A stretch of DNA of 64,000 bases, taken from contig NZ_FORP01000018.1 of NCBI RefSeq assembly GCF_900114035.1, positions 1-64,000 on the forward strand. Reading direction: 5' to 3'. Every line of letters starts with the position of its first letter. Position 1 is the stretch's first letter. Shown piece after piece: positions 31,247 through 39,005 of the stretch. A program made the position numbers and the translations under genes. This DNA is from Amycolatopsis sacchari (GTDB lineage Bacteria > Actinomycetota > Actinomycetes > Mycobacteriales > Pseudonocardiaceae). The notes under the pieces were generated by a model. It searched no databases, had not been told where the DNA came from, and saw nothing but the letters and a program-made list of their open reading frames with translations.

Positions 31247-32199
31247 GAGAGCCTCCAGGAAACGGGCAGGTGGAAGTGGGGGTGGAGCAGGCCGAGCGAG
31301 CGGATCGCGATCGAGCCGACGAGGCCGGTGCCGGCCGCGAGCACGAGCCACGCGAGCGTGGTGTGCGGGGCCGACGGGGTGAGCGTCAGCAGCCGGATGC
31401 CGTAGGTGGCGCTGGCCGCCGCGGTGAACGTGAAGGCCCAGAAGCCGATCGCGAACGGCAGCCGCGCGTAGCGGCGGAGCAGGAACAGGTGCGGCAGCAG
31501 CAGGACCACCATCGTGCCGAGCAGGACGTCGTGCACGACGCCCGCGTGCGGCCCGTCGATCGCCCACCACGCGTTGCCCGCGACGGCCGGCGGGGCCGAG
31601 AAGATCGCGAGCGTCGGCAGCAGCGGGGCGGGCAGCTCGGGTCCGGTCGCGAACCGGGCCAGCAGGACGGCGCCGATGAGCAGCCAGAACAGGATGCCCG
31701 CGGCGAACACCACGAGCGCCACGTGCCGCTGCCCGATCGTCGCGAGCGACTGCGCGGACAACAGCGAGGCCGCGACCGTGGGGAGGAGGTAGCCGCCGTG
31801 GAGTGTTCCGAGTGGACGCTGCACGGTCAGCAGCCCGGCGACGAACCAGGCGCCGAACGCCGTGCTCACCGCGAACAGCAGCCAGACCAGCACGGCGCCG
31901 GTGGTGGGCAGGAACGTCGCGAGGTGCGCCGCGAGCAGTGAGCCGGTGGCCGGGGCGAGCGCGGCGAACGGCCCGAGCGCGGGGTGCCGGAGATCTTCGG
32001 CCACGTCGCGCGGGTGGGAGATCCCGGTCGCGTACCGGGCGAGGAGCGTGAACCACGCGACGGCCGCGACGAGCCAGAGGAGTTCGCCGATGGCGTGCGG
32101 AGCGCCGAGTGCGGCGGCCGCGGTCGTCCACGTGCCGGCGAGGCCGGAGAGCCCGAACGCGATCCCGAGTGTGTTGAGCGGAAGCCGGGACTGAGTCAT
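31243..32199 (-). CDS. TDT/SLAC1 family transporter
   Basis: A 318-aa integral membrane protein with about 10 helices, of the tellurite-resistance/dicarboxylate transporter (TehA, SLAC1) family. Typical features are the regularly spaced hydrophobic helices, HGGYLLPTVAASLLSAQSL in a central helix, FWLLIGAVLLARF, and IGFWAFTFTAAASATYG. Members export or channel anions, including malate, sulfite and tellurite-linked species. It is the first gene of a leftward unit with an aldo-keto reductase and TetR, and its start lies 9 bp behind an operator. Substrate is unknown. Confidence 0.85.
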   Translation of the reverse strand: MTQSRLPLNTLGIAFGLSGLAGTWTTAAAALGAPHAIGELLWLVAAVAWFTLLARYATGISHPRDVAEDLRHPALGPFAALAPATGSLLAAHLATFLPTTGAVLVWLLFAVSTAFGAWFVAGLLTVQRPLGTLHGGYLLPTVAASLLSAQSLATIGQRHVALVVFAAGILFWLLIGAVLLARFATGPELPAPLLPTLAIFSAPPAVAGNAWWAIDGPHAGVVHDVLLGTMVVLLLPHLFLLRRYARLPFAIGFWAFTFTAAASATYGIRLLTLTPSAPHTTLAWLVLAAGTGLVGSIAIRSLGLLHPHFHLPVSWRLS

Positions 32200-32207
32200 G
32201 AGAAGGA

Positions 32208-32226
32208 CAATATGACCGGTCGTCTT
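32208..32226 (-). promoter_or_regulatory. TetR operator copy 3 (transporter operon)
   Basis: CAATATGACCGGTCGTCTT lies 9 bp upstream of the TDT transporter start, between it and the divergent GNAT gene. It differs from copy 2 by a single base. Core symmetry is GACCGGTC. Confidence 0.72.
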
Positions 32227-32277
32227 AAGTCGTCAATCCCACCGGAGGTGACGCTGCCCACCGCTTACGCTCGGACC

Positions 32278-32757
32278 ATGGAGATCCGCCTGGTGCGCGA
32301 GGACGAGCTGGAGGTCCTGCGGGAGGTCGAGCGGGCGGCGGGGGAGAGCTTCCGGGCTTTCGGCATGCCCGAGATCGCCGACGACGAGCCGCTGTCCGTG
32401 GAGGTGCTCGACGGCTACCGGCGTGCGGGCCGCGCCTGGGTGGCCGGTGAACACCCGGCCGCCTACCTGCTCGCCGACCTCGTCGACGGCTGTGTCCACA
32501 TCGAACAGGTCTCGGTCCGGCCCGAGTACGCCCGGCGCGGCATCGGCCGGGCGCTGATCGACCACGCCGCCGCGGGAGCCGCTGTCACGCTGACGACCTT
32601 CGCCGACGTACCGTGGAACGCGCCGTACTACCGCCGCTGCGGTTTCCGCGTCCTCGACGACGGCGAGCTGACGCCGGGCCTGCGGGCGATCCGCGAGCGC
32701 GAGGCCGCGCACGGCCTGGACCGCTGGCCCCGGGTGGCGATGCGCCGCGACGTGTGA
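32278..32757 (+). CDS. GNAT family N-acetyltransferase
   Basis: A 159-aa acetyltransferase. The acetyl-CoA motif is VHIEQVSVRPEYARRGIGRAL (motif A, R-R-G-I-G-R-A), followed by LTTFADVPWNAPYYRRCGF (motif B), where the Tyr-Tyr and Cys-Gly-Phe are conserved. GESFRAFGMPEIADDEP is the N-terminal acceptor region typical of this subgroup. The acceptor is unknown. ATG 32278 is set by MEIRLVREDELE. It diverges from the TDT operon, and the operator there could affect both promoters. Confidence 0.87.
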   Translation: MEIRLVREDELEVLREVERAAGESFRAFGMPEIADDEPLSVEVLDGYRRAGRAWVAGEHPAAYLLADLVDGCVHIEQVSVRPEYARRGIGRALIDHAAAGAAVTLTTFADVPWNAPYYRRCGFRVLDDGELTPGLRAIREREAAHGLDRWPRVAMRRDV

Positions 32758-32792
32758 CCATGCTCATCTGGACGCCGCCTGCCCTGGTTGAA

Positions 32793-32811
32793 TTAGGTTA
32801 GGCAAAGCTTA
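32793..32811 (+). promoter_or_regulatory. Iron box (IdeR/DmdR type)
   Basis: TTAGGTTAGGCAAAGCTTA matches the DtxR/IdeR/DmdR consensus TTAGGTTAGGCTAACCTAA at 14 of 19 positions, and all of TTAGGTTAGGC is identical. It lies 20 bp before the start of the siderophore-binding protein. Iron-loaded repressor should shut the operon. Confidence 0.85.
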
Positions 32812-32831
32812 ATCAGCAGGGAGGATCCGTC

Positions 32832-33851
32832 ATGTTCGCTGGTCGGCCGCGGAAACGCGGTGCGTTGCTCGTCTGTCTGCTGGGGGCGCTGCTCGCGCTC
32901 GCCGGGTGCGGTTCGGGCGGCGGGAACCAGGACACCGTGACGACCTCCGGCCCGGCCGCCGCCGGAGCCGCGTTCCCCGTGACGATCCCGACCGCGTTCG
33001 GCGACGTGACCGTGCCCAGCCAGCCCAAGCGCGTCGTCGCGCTCGGCTGGGGCGACGCGGAGGTGGCGCTGACCCTCGGCGTGCAGCCGGTCGGCGCCTC
33101 GGACTGGCTCGCCATCGGTGGCGACGGCGTGCCGTCGTGGGTGCCGCAGGACAAGCGCTACACCACGCCGCCCACCCAGCTCGGCACGCTGGAGGTGGAC
33201 CTCGAGAAGATCGCCGCGCTCAACCCCGACCTGATCCTCGACACGCGTGCCAGCGGCGACAAGGACCGCTACAACAAGCTCTCCGGGCTCGGCGTGCCGG
33301 TTGTGAGCATCCCCAAGGGCGCCGAGTCGTACCAGACCTCGTGGCAGGACCAGCTCGACATCATCGGCAAGGCGCTCGGCAAGACCGCCGAGGCGGCCAA
33401 GGTGCGGAGTGACCTCGAAGCCAAGTTCCAGCAGGCGGCCGCGGCGCACCCCGAGTTCGCCGGGAAGACCGCGGTGGCCGGTGCCAAGTCCGGCGCCGGG
33501 TACGGCGCGTACGTCAACGGCGATGGCCGCGTGGAGTTCCTGAAGAAGCTGGGTTTCATGCAGTCGCCGAAGGTGCAGGCGCTGGCGGGCAACGGGTTCT
33601 CGGTCAGCGTGTCCGCGGAGCGCATGGACCTGCTCGACGCGGACGTGACGGTGATGGCGGCGATCGGCGTGGCGCCCGAGGACATCTCGAACGACCCGCT
33701 GTTCCAGGCGGTGCCCTCGGTGAAGGCCGGGCACGCGGTGGTGCTGTCGGACAAGACGATCTCGCTGGCCTTCGCCAGCGCGACCCCGCTCGGCCTGTCC
33801 TACGCGATCGACCAGGTCGTGCCGCAGCTGGCGCGGGCACTGGCACGCTGA
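32832..33851 (+). CDS. Iron-siderophore ABC transporter, substrate-binding lipoprotein
   Basis: A 339-aa lipoprotein. Signal peptide with lipobox LALAGC (Cys26), then the FecB/BtuF-type fold: RVVALGWGDAEVALTLGVQP, LGTLEVDLEKIAALNPDLIL, VPVVSIPKGAESYQTSWQDQ, and VVLSDKTISLAFASATPLGL near the end. It captures ferric siderophore outside the membrane and delivers it to the two following permeases. The iron box upstream and GGAGGA ribosome site 8 nt before the ATG fit strong iron-regulated expression. Confidence 0.92.
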   Translation: MFAGRPRKRGALLVCLLGALLALAGCGSGGGNQDTVTTSGPAAAGAAFPVTIPTAFGDVTVPSQPKRVVALGWGDAEVALTLGVQPVGASDWLAIGGDGVPSWVPQDKRYTTPPTQLGTLEVDLEKIAALNPDLILDTRASGDKDRYNKLSGLGVPVVSIPKGAESYQTSWQDQLDIIGKALGKTAEAAKVRSDLEAKFQQAAAAHPEFAGKTAVAGAKSGAGYGAYVNGDGRVEFLKKLGFMQSPKVQALAGNGFSVSVSAERMDLLDADVTVMAAIGVAPEDISNDPLFQAVPSVKAGHAVVLSDKTISLAFASATPLGLSYAIDQVVPQLARALAR

Positions 33852-33855
33852 GGGT

Positions 33856-34845
33856 GTGAAAGGGACAGGACTCGCCCTGCTCACGGTGGCGCTGGCGGTG
33901 GTGGCCGCCGCCGGCATCGCCGTGGGCACCAAGTGGATCCCGCCGTCGGTGGTGCTCGACGCGCTGCTGCACCACGACCCCGGCGACCCGGACCACCTCA
34001 TCGTGACGCAGGTGCGCGTACCCAGGACGCTCATCGGGCTGCTCGCCGGGATCGCGCTCGGCGCGGGCGGGGCGATCCTGCAGGGGCTCACCCGCAACCC
34101 GCTCGCGGACCCCGCGATCTTCGGGATCAGCCCGGGCGCGTCGCTGTTCGTCGTGCTGGGCATCAGCGTGTTCGGTGTGCAGTCGATGGCGGGGTACGTG
34201 TGGTTCGCGTTCCTCGGCGCGGCGGTGGCGGCGGTCATCGTGTACGGCATCGGCACGCTCGGGCGCGACGGCGCGACACCGCTGAAGATCGTGCTCGCCG
34301 GAGCGGCGTGCACCGCCGCGTTCGGTTCGGTGACGACCGGTCTGCTCGTCACCGACAACTCCACCTACGAGCAGTTCCGGTTCTGGCAGGTGGGTTCGCT
34401 CGCGGGGCGCGATCTGGACGTCGCGTGGCAGGGGCTGCCGTTCCTCGCCGCCGGGCTGGTGCTCGCGGTGGCGTGCGCGAGGCTCCTCAATGGACTGTCC
34501 ATGGGGGACGACGTCGCCAGCTCGCTCGGGCTCAACGTGCCGCTGAGCCGGGCGTTGTGCGTGCTCGCCGTCGTGGTGCTGTGCGGGACGGCGACCGCGA
34601 TGGCGGGGCCGATCGCGTTCGTGGGGCTCGTCGTCCCGCACTTCGCCCGGCTGATCACCGGGCCGGACCACCGCTGGCTGCTGCCGTACTCGGCGGTGCT
34701 CGCCGCTCTGCTCGTGCTCGTCGCCGACATCCTCGGCCGGGTCATCGCGCGGCCCGGCGAGGTCCAGGTCGGGATCATCACCGCGGTGCTCGGCGCCCCG
34801 GTGCTCGTGGTGCTGGTGCGGCGCCGGAAGTGGGTGTCGGTGTGA
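33856..34845 (+). CDS. FecCD-type siderophore ABC permease 1
   Basis: A 329-aa permease starting at GTG 4 bp after the binding-protein stop. It has about nine hydrophobic helices, VPRTLIGLLAGIALGAGGAI, LQGLTRNPLADPAIFGISPG (the FecCD signature), LGLNVPLSRALCVL, and GPIAFVGLVVPHFARLITGP near the C-terminus. It is one half of the transmembrane channel for ferric siderophores. It overlaps the next permease by 4 bp. Confidence 0.92.
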   Translation: MKGTGLALLTVALAVVAAAGIAVGTKWIPPSVVLDALLHHDPGDPDHLIVTQVRVPRTLIGLLAGIALGAGGAILQGLTRNPLADPAIFGISPGASLFVVLGISVFGVQSMAGYVWFAFLGAAVAAVIVYGIGTLGRDGATPLKIVLAGAACTAAFGSVTTGLLVTDNSTYEQFRFWQVGSLAGRDLDVAWQGLPFLAAGLVLAVACARLLNGLSMGDDVASSLGLNVPLSRALCVLAVVVLCGTATAMAGPIAFVGLVVPHFARLITGPDHRWLLPYSAVLAALLVLVADILGRVIARPGEVQVGIITAVLGAPVLVVLVRRRKWVSV

Positions 34846-35861
34846 GCGCGGTGCTCGCGGTGCGCCGCCGCCTGGCGCGGCGGACGGTGGTGATGTGCGC
34901 GGGGCTCGCGGTCGCGCTGGCCGCCGTGTTCGTGCTGTCACTGTCCATTGGGGACTACCCGCTCTCGCCGTCGCAGGTGGTGGGGGCGCTGACGGGCAAC
35001 GGCACCGTCGCCACGCACTACGTCGTGGTGCGCCTGCGGCTGCCGCGGGCGCTGCTCGCGGTGCTGGTGGGGATGGCGTTCGGCCTGTCCGGCGCGGTGT
35101 TCCAGCGGCTGCTGCGCAACTCGCTGGCCAGCCCGGACATCATCGGCGTCACCGCAGGGTCCAGCGCGGTCGCGGTGATGGGGATCGTCGTGTTCGGCGC
35201 GTCCGGGTTCGTCCTGTCGGGCGCTTCGCTGGTGGGCGGGCTGGTGACCGCGGTGCTGATCTACGTGCTGGCGTGGCGGCGCGGGTTCGCCGGGCAGCGG
35301 CTCGTGGTGGTCGGCATCGGGATCGCGGCGGTGCTGGCGAGCGTCATGTCGTACTTCCTGACGCGGGCGGACTACCGGCTGGCGTCGCTGGCGCTGGTCT
35401 GGCTGACGGGCAGCCTCAACGGCGCGGACTGGTGGGACGTCCGCGCGATCGCGGCGTTCCTCGTCGTGCTGGTGCCGCTCGTGCTGGTGGTGGGGCGGAA
35501 ACTGCCGGTGCTGCAGCTCGGCGACGAGGTCGCGACCGGGCTCGGCGCGCGCGTCGAACGGGACCGCCTCGCGTTGCTGGCGGTCGCGGTGGGGCTGGCC
35601 GCGGTGGCGACCGCCTCGGCGGGACCGGTGACGTTCGCGGCGTTCCTGTCGGGTGCGATCGCCTTCCAGCTGCTGCGCACCGGGCGGCCGAGCCTGGTCG
35701 CGGCGGCGCTGACCGGGGCGTTGTTGTTGCTGGTCGCGGACTTCGCGGCGCAGCACCTCGTCGGCGGCACGCAGCTGCCGGTCGGGGTGGTCACCGGCGC
35801 GGTCGGCGCGCCGTACCTGCTGTACCTGCTGGCGACGGCGAACCGGGGCACGCGGGGATGA
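34842..35861 (+). CDS. FecCD-type siderophore ABC permease 2
   Basis: A 339-aa permease whose GTG overlaps the stop of permease 1 (GTGA). Signature segments: LRLPRALLAVLVGMAFGLSG, LLRNSLASPDIIGVTAGSSA, LALVWLTGSLNGADWW, GPVTFAAFLSGAIAFQLL. It forms the heterodimeric channel with permease 1. The operon stops here: no ATP-binding subunit follows, and the next gene is convergent, so the ATPase must be supplied from elsewhere in the genome. Confidence 0.92.
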   Translation: MSAVLAVRRRLARRTVVMCAGLAVALAAVFVLSLSIGDYPLSPSQVVGALTGNGTVATHYVVVRLRLPRALLAVLVGMAFGLSGAVFQRLLRNSLASPDIIGVTAGSSAVAVMGIVVFGASGFVLSGASLVGGLVTAVLIYVLAWRRGFAGQRLVVVGIGIAAVLASVMSYFLTRADYRLASLALVWLTGSLNGADWWDVRAIAAFLVVLVPLVLVVGRKLPVLQLGDEVATGLGARVERDRLALLAVAVGLAAVATASAGPVTFAAFLSGAIAFQLLRTGRPSLVAAALTGALLLLVADFAAQHLVGGTQLPVGVVTGAVGAPYLLYLLATANRGTRG

Positions 35862-35881
35862 CCGGCTGACCGCCTCCGGGT

Positions 35882-36850
35882 TCAGTCCAGGAGCATCGCC
35901 CACGGGATGAGCGCGAGCAGCCCGGCGGCGGCGATGTTCGTGAGGCGGTAGTGCGCGACCAGGGCGGCGAACTCGCGGAGGAAGGCGCTGGGCAGGAAGT
36001 AGCGGGCGGTCGGCGCTCCGGCGACGTCGAGCCGCAACCCGAGGCGGCGGGCCGTGACGGCCGTGCGGAACACGTGGTAGTTGCTGGTGACGGCGACGAG
36101 GGGACGCCTGTTGGCGGGGAGCAGTGCGGTCGCGAGGCGCAGGTTCTCCTCCGTGGTGGTGGCCTGGTCCTCGGTGAGGATCTTGTCTGCCGGGATACCG
36201 CGGTCGACGAGGTACTCGCGCATCGCGTCGGCTTCGGTGCGTGTCTCGTCCGGGCCGCGCCCGCCGGAGACGACGATCAGCGGCCCGTGGCATTCCTTGC
36301 GGAAGATCCGGATGGCCCGGTCGAGCCGGGCGGCGAGCAGCGGTGGCACCTGGCCGTTCGCGAGCCCGGCGCCGAGCACGATGATCGCGGCGAACCCCCG
36401 GCGGCGGCGCAGCCTGCCGTAGACGAGCGAGTACAGCAGGAAGCAGCCGAACAGGAACGCGGCGTAGGCGACGACGAACACGACCGAGCCGACCGGGGCG
36501 TTGAGCCACGGGTTGGTGCTGGGCCCGGTGGCCAGGGAGAGGACGGCCGTGGCGGCGAGCCCGACCCCGGCGAGCAGCGACAGGAGGTTGCGCAGCCGGT
36601 GCCCCTCGCGCCGCCACATCACGACGCCGTTCGCGATGAGCGCGACGGGCAGGATCATGGCGACGACCACGAACGCGACTCCGAGGACGGTTTTCAGCCA
36701 GGGGGCCTCGTGCGCCCTGACGACGAGCTCCAGAAGGGCGAACAAGGCGGCCGTACCGAGCCACACGGCGTTGCTCACCCGCCGCGGCTCCTTCGCCACC
36801 CCGAGGACGAAGAGCACCAGCGCGACAGCGGCGAGGTACGCGTACAACAC
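35882..36850 (-). CDS. YdcF family (DUF218) membrane protein
   Basis: A 322-aa protein starting at GTG 36850. Four or five hydrophobic helices occupy the first 150 residues (AYLAAVALVLFVLGVA, VVVAMILPVALIANGVVMW). The DUF218/YdcF domain follows: FAAIIVLGAGLANGQVPPLL, IVVSGGRGPDETRTEADAM, TTEENLRLATALL and AVTSNYHVFRTAVTARRLGL. The last helix is near the C-terminus. YdcF-type proteins act on cell-envelope intermediates or bind S-adenosylmethionine; the exact role is not settled. It converges with the siderophore operon. Confidence 0.9.
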   Translation of the reverse strand: MLYAYLAAVALVLFVLGVAKEPRRVSNAVWLGTAALFALLELVVRAHEAPWLKTVLGVAFVVVAMILPVALIANGVVMWRREGHRLRNLLSLLAGVGLAATAVLSLATGPSTNPWLNAPVGSVVFVVAYAAFLFGCFLLYSLVYGRLRRRRGFAAIIVLGAGLANGQVPPLLAARLDRAIRIFRKECHGPLIVVSGGRGPDETRTEADAMREYLVDRGIPADKILTEDQATTTEENLRLATALLPANRRPLVAVTSNYHVFRTAVTARRLGLRLDVAGAPTARYFLPSAFLREFAALVAHYRLTNIAAAGLLALIPWAMLLD

Positions 36851-36939
36851 GGTTCTCCATACCCCGCACGGGGGCGGGTGAAACCGCTTTCAGGGCTGCA
36901 AACCGCAGCAGCGTGGTCGCTTCCGTGGTGGCGGCCGTC

Positions 36940-37360
36940 GTCAGCATTTGCTCACTGAGGACGAACGCCGCCGAGAAGCCCGGTCCGCGCCCCGTCGACG
37001 CCCGGTCGGGCAAGCAGATGAACTCCTTCGTGACCGAGGCGGGCAACGCCTCCGGACGGGCGTGGTCGGCCAGGTCCCGGTTGTCACGGAAGATCTGCCG
37101 GAACCGTTCGTACGCCTCGGTTTTCGTCTCCGTGTACACCTTCCGCGTCCGGTGGTCGGCGAGCACGGCCTCGGCGATGCCCGACGAGCGGGACGATCGT
37201 GGCCGGTCCCGGTGGCGCGGCCCGGGGTCTCGTCGCGCGGCCACAGCACCACCGCCACGAGCAGCAGGACAACCGCGACGAGCACGACCGGCAGGTGGGT
37301 TTCTGCGCGACCACCGTCGGGTCGTTGCCCGTGACCGTGACGGCGAGCGTTCTGCCCATC
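36940..37360 (-). pseudogene. FtsX extracellular-domain-like gene, frameshifted
   Basis: Read leftward, three successive frames give MGRTLAVTVTGNDPTVVAQK, then a membrane helix LPVVLVAVVLLLVAVVLW, then KVYTETKTEAYERFRQIFRD with ADHARPEALPASVTKEFI. The last part resembles the extracellular domain of FtsX-like permeases (KTEAYERF...F.D.....A.PEALP.S), which binds cell-wall hydrolase partners. A single-helix protein with this domain is plausible, but at least two frame changes break it and no stop follows in frame. It may be decayed or contain sequence errors. It occupies most of the gap between YdcF and the xylanase. Confidence 0.5.
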
Positions 37361-37376
37361 CGCGATTCCCGTTGAT

Positions 37377-37489
37377 CGAAAGTTTTCGAGAATGGGCACC
37401 GAGCGGTTTCCCGCTGTGCTGCCCTTGACGCGCCGTGTAAATCCGCCTTACCGTGCGACGGGCAATCCGCCCGTGTTCGAAATATTTCG
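37377..37489 (+). promoter_or_regulatory. Two CGAAA-N2-TTTCG palindromes upstream of the xylanase
   Basis: CGAAAGTTTTCG (37377-37388) and CGAAATATTTCG (37478-37489) are 12-bp palindromes, the second 20 bp before the xylanase ATG. A motif CGAAA-N-TTTCG has been described upstream of actinomycete xylanase genes. These two carry a 2-bp instead of 1-bp spacer. They probably bind a xylan-responsive repressor that is not encoded nearby. Confidence 0.55.
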
Positions 37490-37508
37490 ACAATTTTCCG
37501 GAGTTCCC

Positions 37509-38561
37509 ATGCGCAGATTCCTCGCCATCGTCGTCGGGGCGCTCGTACTCCTCGCCACCCCGCTCGCCGCTCCGTTCGCTTCGGCCTCCCCGCCGACCCT
37601 GCGCCAGCTGGCGGCCCGGCACGACCTCCGCATCGGCACCGCCGTGGACATGGCCGCACTCGACGCCGACCCGGTGTACCGCCAGCGCACCGGCAGCGAG
37701 TTCTCCACCGTGACCGCGGAAAACGTGATGAAGTGGGAGGTGCTGGAACCACAACGCGGGCAGTACGACTGGAGCGCGGCCGACGAGCTGATGACCTTCG
37801 CCCGCCGGCACGGCCAGGCGGTGCGCGGGCACGTGCTGGTGTGGCACAACCAGTTGCCCGCGTGGCTGAACGAGACCGACTTCTCGGCGGCCGAGCTGCG
37901 GAACATCCTGCGGCAGCACATCTTCGACACCGTCGGGCACTTCCGGGGCCGCATCTGGCAGTGGGACGTGGTGAACGAGGCCTTCAACGAGGACGGCACG
38001 CTGCGCGACACGATCTGGCTGCGGAAACTCGGCCCCGGCTACATCGCCGACGCGTTCCGCTGGGCGCACCAGGCCGACCCGAAGGCGAAACTCTTCTACA
38101 ACGACTACAACATCGAGGACGTCAACGCGAAGAGCGACGCGGTCTACGCGCTCGTGAAATCCCTGCGGGCGCAGGGCGTGCCGATCGACGGCGTGGGTGT
38201 GCAGGCGCACCTCACGGTCGACGCGCCGCCCACCACCTTCCGGGAGAACCTGAAGCGCTTCGACCGGCTCGGCCTCGACACGGCGATCACCGAGGCCGAC
38301 GTGCGCATGGTGCTGCCACCGGACGCGGCGAAACTGCGCGCACAGGCCGACGTCTACCGCGACATCCTCGGCGACTGCCTCGCCACCCGGCACTGCATCT
38401 CGTTCACCGTCTGGGGCTTCACGGACAAGTACTCGTGGGTGCCGGGCTGGTTCGAGGGTGAGGGCGCGGCGAACCTGCTCGACGAGAACTACCAGCCGAA
38501 ACCGGCCTACGACGCGGTGCGCGCGGAGCTGGCGGCACGGTCGGTGGCGCACGCCGCCTGA
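37509..38561 (+). CDS. Secreted GH10 endo-1,4-beta-xylanase
   Basis: A 350-aa enzyme with signal peptide MRRFLAIVVGALVLLATP (cut near ASA-SP). The GH10 barrel shows RIGTAVDMAALDADP, FSTVTAENVMKWEVLEPQ, RGHVLVWHNQLPAWL, the acid/base in WDVVNEAFNEDG (E157), LFYNDYNIEDVNAKSD and the nucleophile in DTAITEADVRM (E262). It cleaves internal bonds of xylan outside the cell. There is no carbohydrate-binding domain. Two xylanase-type palindromes lie upstream and a double hairpin terminator lies after the gene. It fits the plant-polymer lifestyle also shown by the ceb cluster. Confidence 0.95.
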   Translation: MRRFLAIVVGALVLLATPLAAPFASASPPTLRQLAARHDLRIGTAVDMAALDADPVYRQRTGSEFSTVTAENVMKWEVLEPQRGQYDWSAADELMTFARRHGQAVRGHVLVWHNQLPAWLNETDFSAAELRNILRQHIFDTVGHFRGRIWQWDVVNEAFNEDGTLRDTIWLRKLGPGYIADAFRWAHQADPKAKLFYNDYNIEDVNAKSDAVYALVKSLRAQGVPIDGVGVQAHLTVDAPPTTFRENLKRFDRLGLDTAITEADVRMVLPPDAAKLRAQADVYRDILGDCLATRHCISFTVWGFTDKYSWVPGWFEGEGAANLLDENYQPKPAYDAVRAELAARSVAHAA

Positions 38562-38575
38562 CCCGCCCGCGCCGT

Positions 38576-38610
38576 CCCGGTTCCCCCGCGCCCAGTGGGG
38601 GGAAACCGGG
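38576..38610 (+). terminator. Hairpin after the xylanase gene
   Basis: CCCGGTTCCCCC and GGGGGGAAACCGGG pair almost perfectly around a 9-nt loop, beginning 14 bp after the stop codon. It is a strong stem-loop without a T-run, as is common for actinomycete terminators. Confidence 0.65.
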
Positions 38611-38620
38611 TGTCAGGAGA

Positions 38621-38660
38621 GCCCGGCGTGCTCCAGTCCTTTTCGGACCGCACGCCGGGC
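38621..38660. terminator. Bidirectional terminator between xylanase and DUF2630
   Basis: GCCCGGCGTG (38621-38630) and CACGCCGGGC (38651-38660) form a perfect 10-bp stem. The loop itself holds a second short stem (GTCC/GGAC). TTT follows on the right side. It sits between two convergent genes and can serve both. Confidence 0.75.
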
Positions 38661-38688
38661 TTTCCGGTACTGCGATCCCGTCCGGCGC

Positions 38689-38931
38689 TCACTGCTGGTA
38701 GTGCTCGACCTCGTTGACGGGCCGGACCTCGGCGGCGTTCTCGTCCTCGCCGAACTCCCGGCGGGCTCGGCGCTGGCGCAGCAGGTCCCAGCACTGGTCG
38801 AGCTGCTCCTCGAGCTGCCGCATGCGGGCGCGGTCCGACTCCTCGAGACCGGACCCGGTCGCCTTCTCGCGCAGCTTGTGCTCCTCGGCGATGAGCTCGT
38901 CGATGTTGCCGATGATGTCCTTCTCCGTCAC
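38689..38931 (-). CDS. DUF2630 family protein
   Basis: An 80-aa charged helical protein (DIIGNIDELIAEEHKLREKA, RMRQLEEQLDQCWDLLRQRR, EVRPVNEVEHYQQ). This is the full DUF2630 length, with the terminal V-x-x-Y conserved. The family is widespread in actinomycetes and its function is not established. It is monocistronic and convergent with the xylanase gene. Confidence 0.88.
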   Translation of the reverse strand: MTEKDIIGNIDELIAEEHKLREKATGSGLEESDRARMRQLEEQLDQCWDLLRQRRARREFGEDENAAEVRPVNEVEHYQQ

Positions 38932-39005
38932 GGGCCCACCGTACCCCGGCCGACCGGGGGTTGCCCGCGACCTCGGCGGGTAGTCCTCCCGCGGAAGGAG
39001 GGCGC

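Noticed and set aside
34938-38552. 1204-codon leftward open frame across permease, YdcF and xylanase genes
   Set aside because: A codon-bias shadow; only the short 36940-37195 part (FtsX-like) looks protein-like, and that is reported separately.
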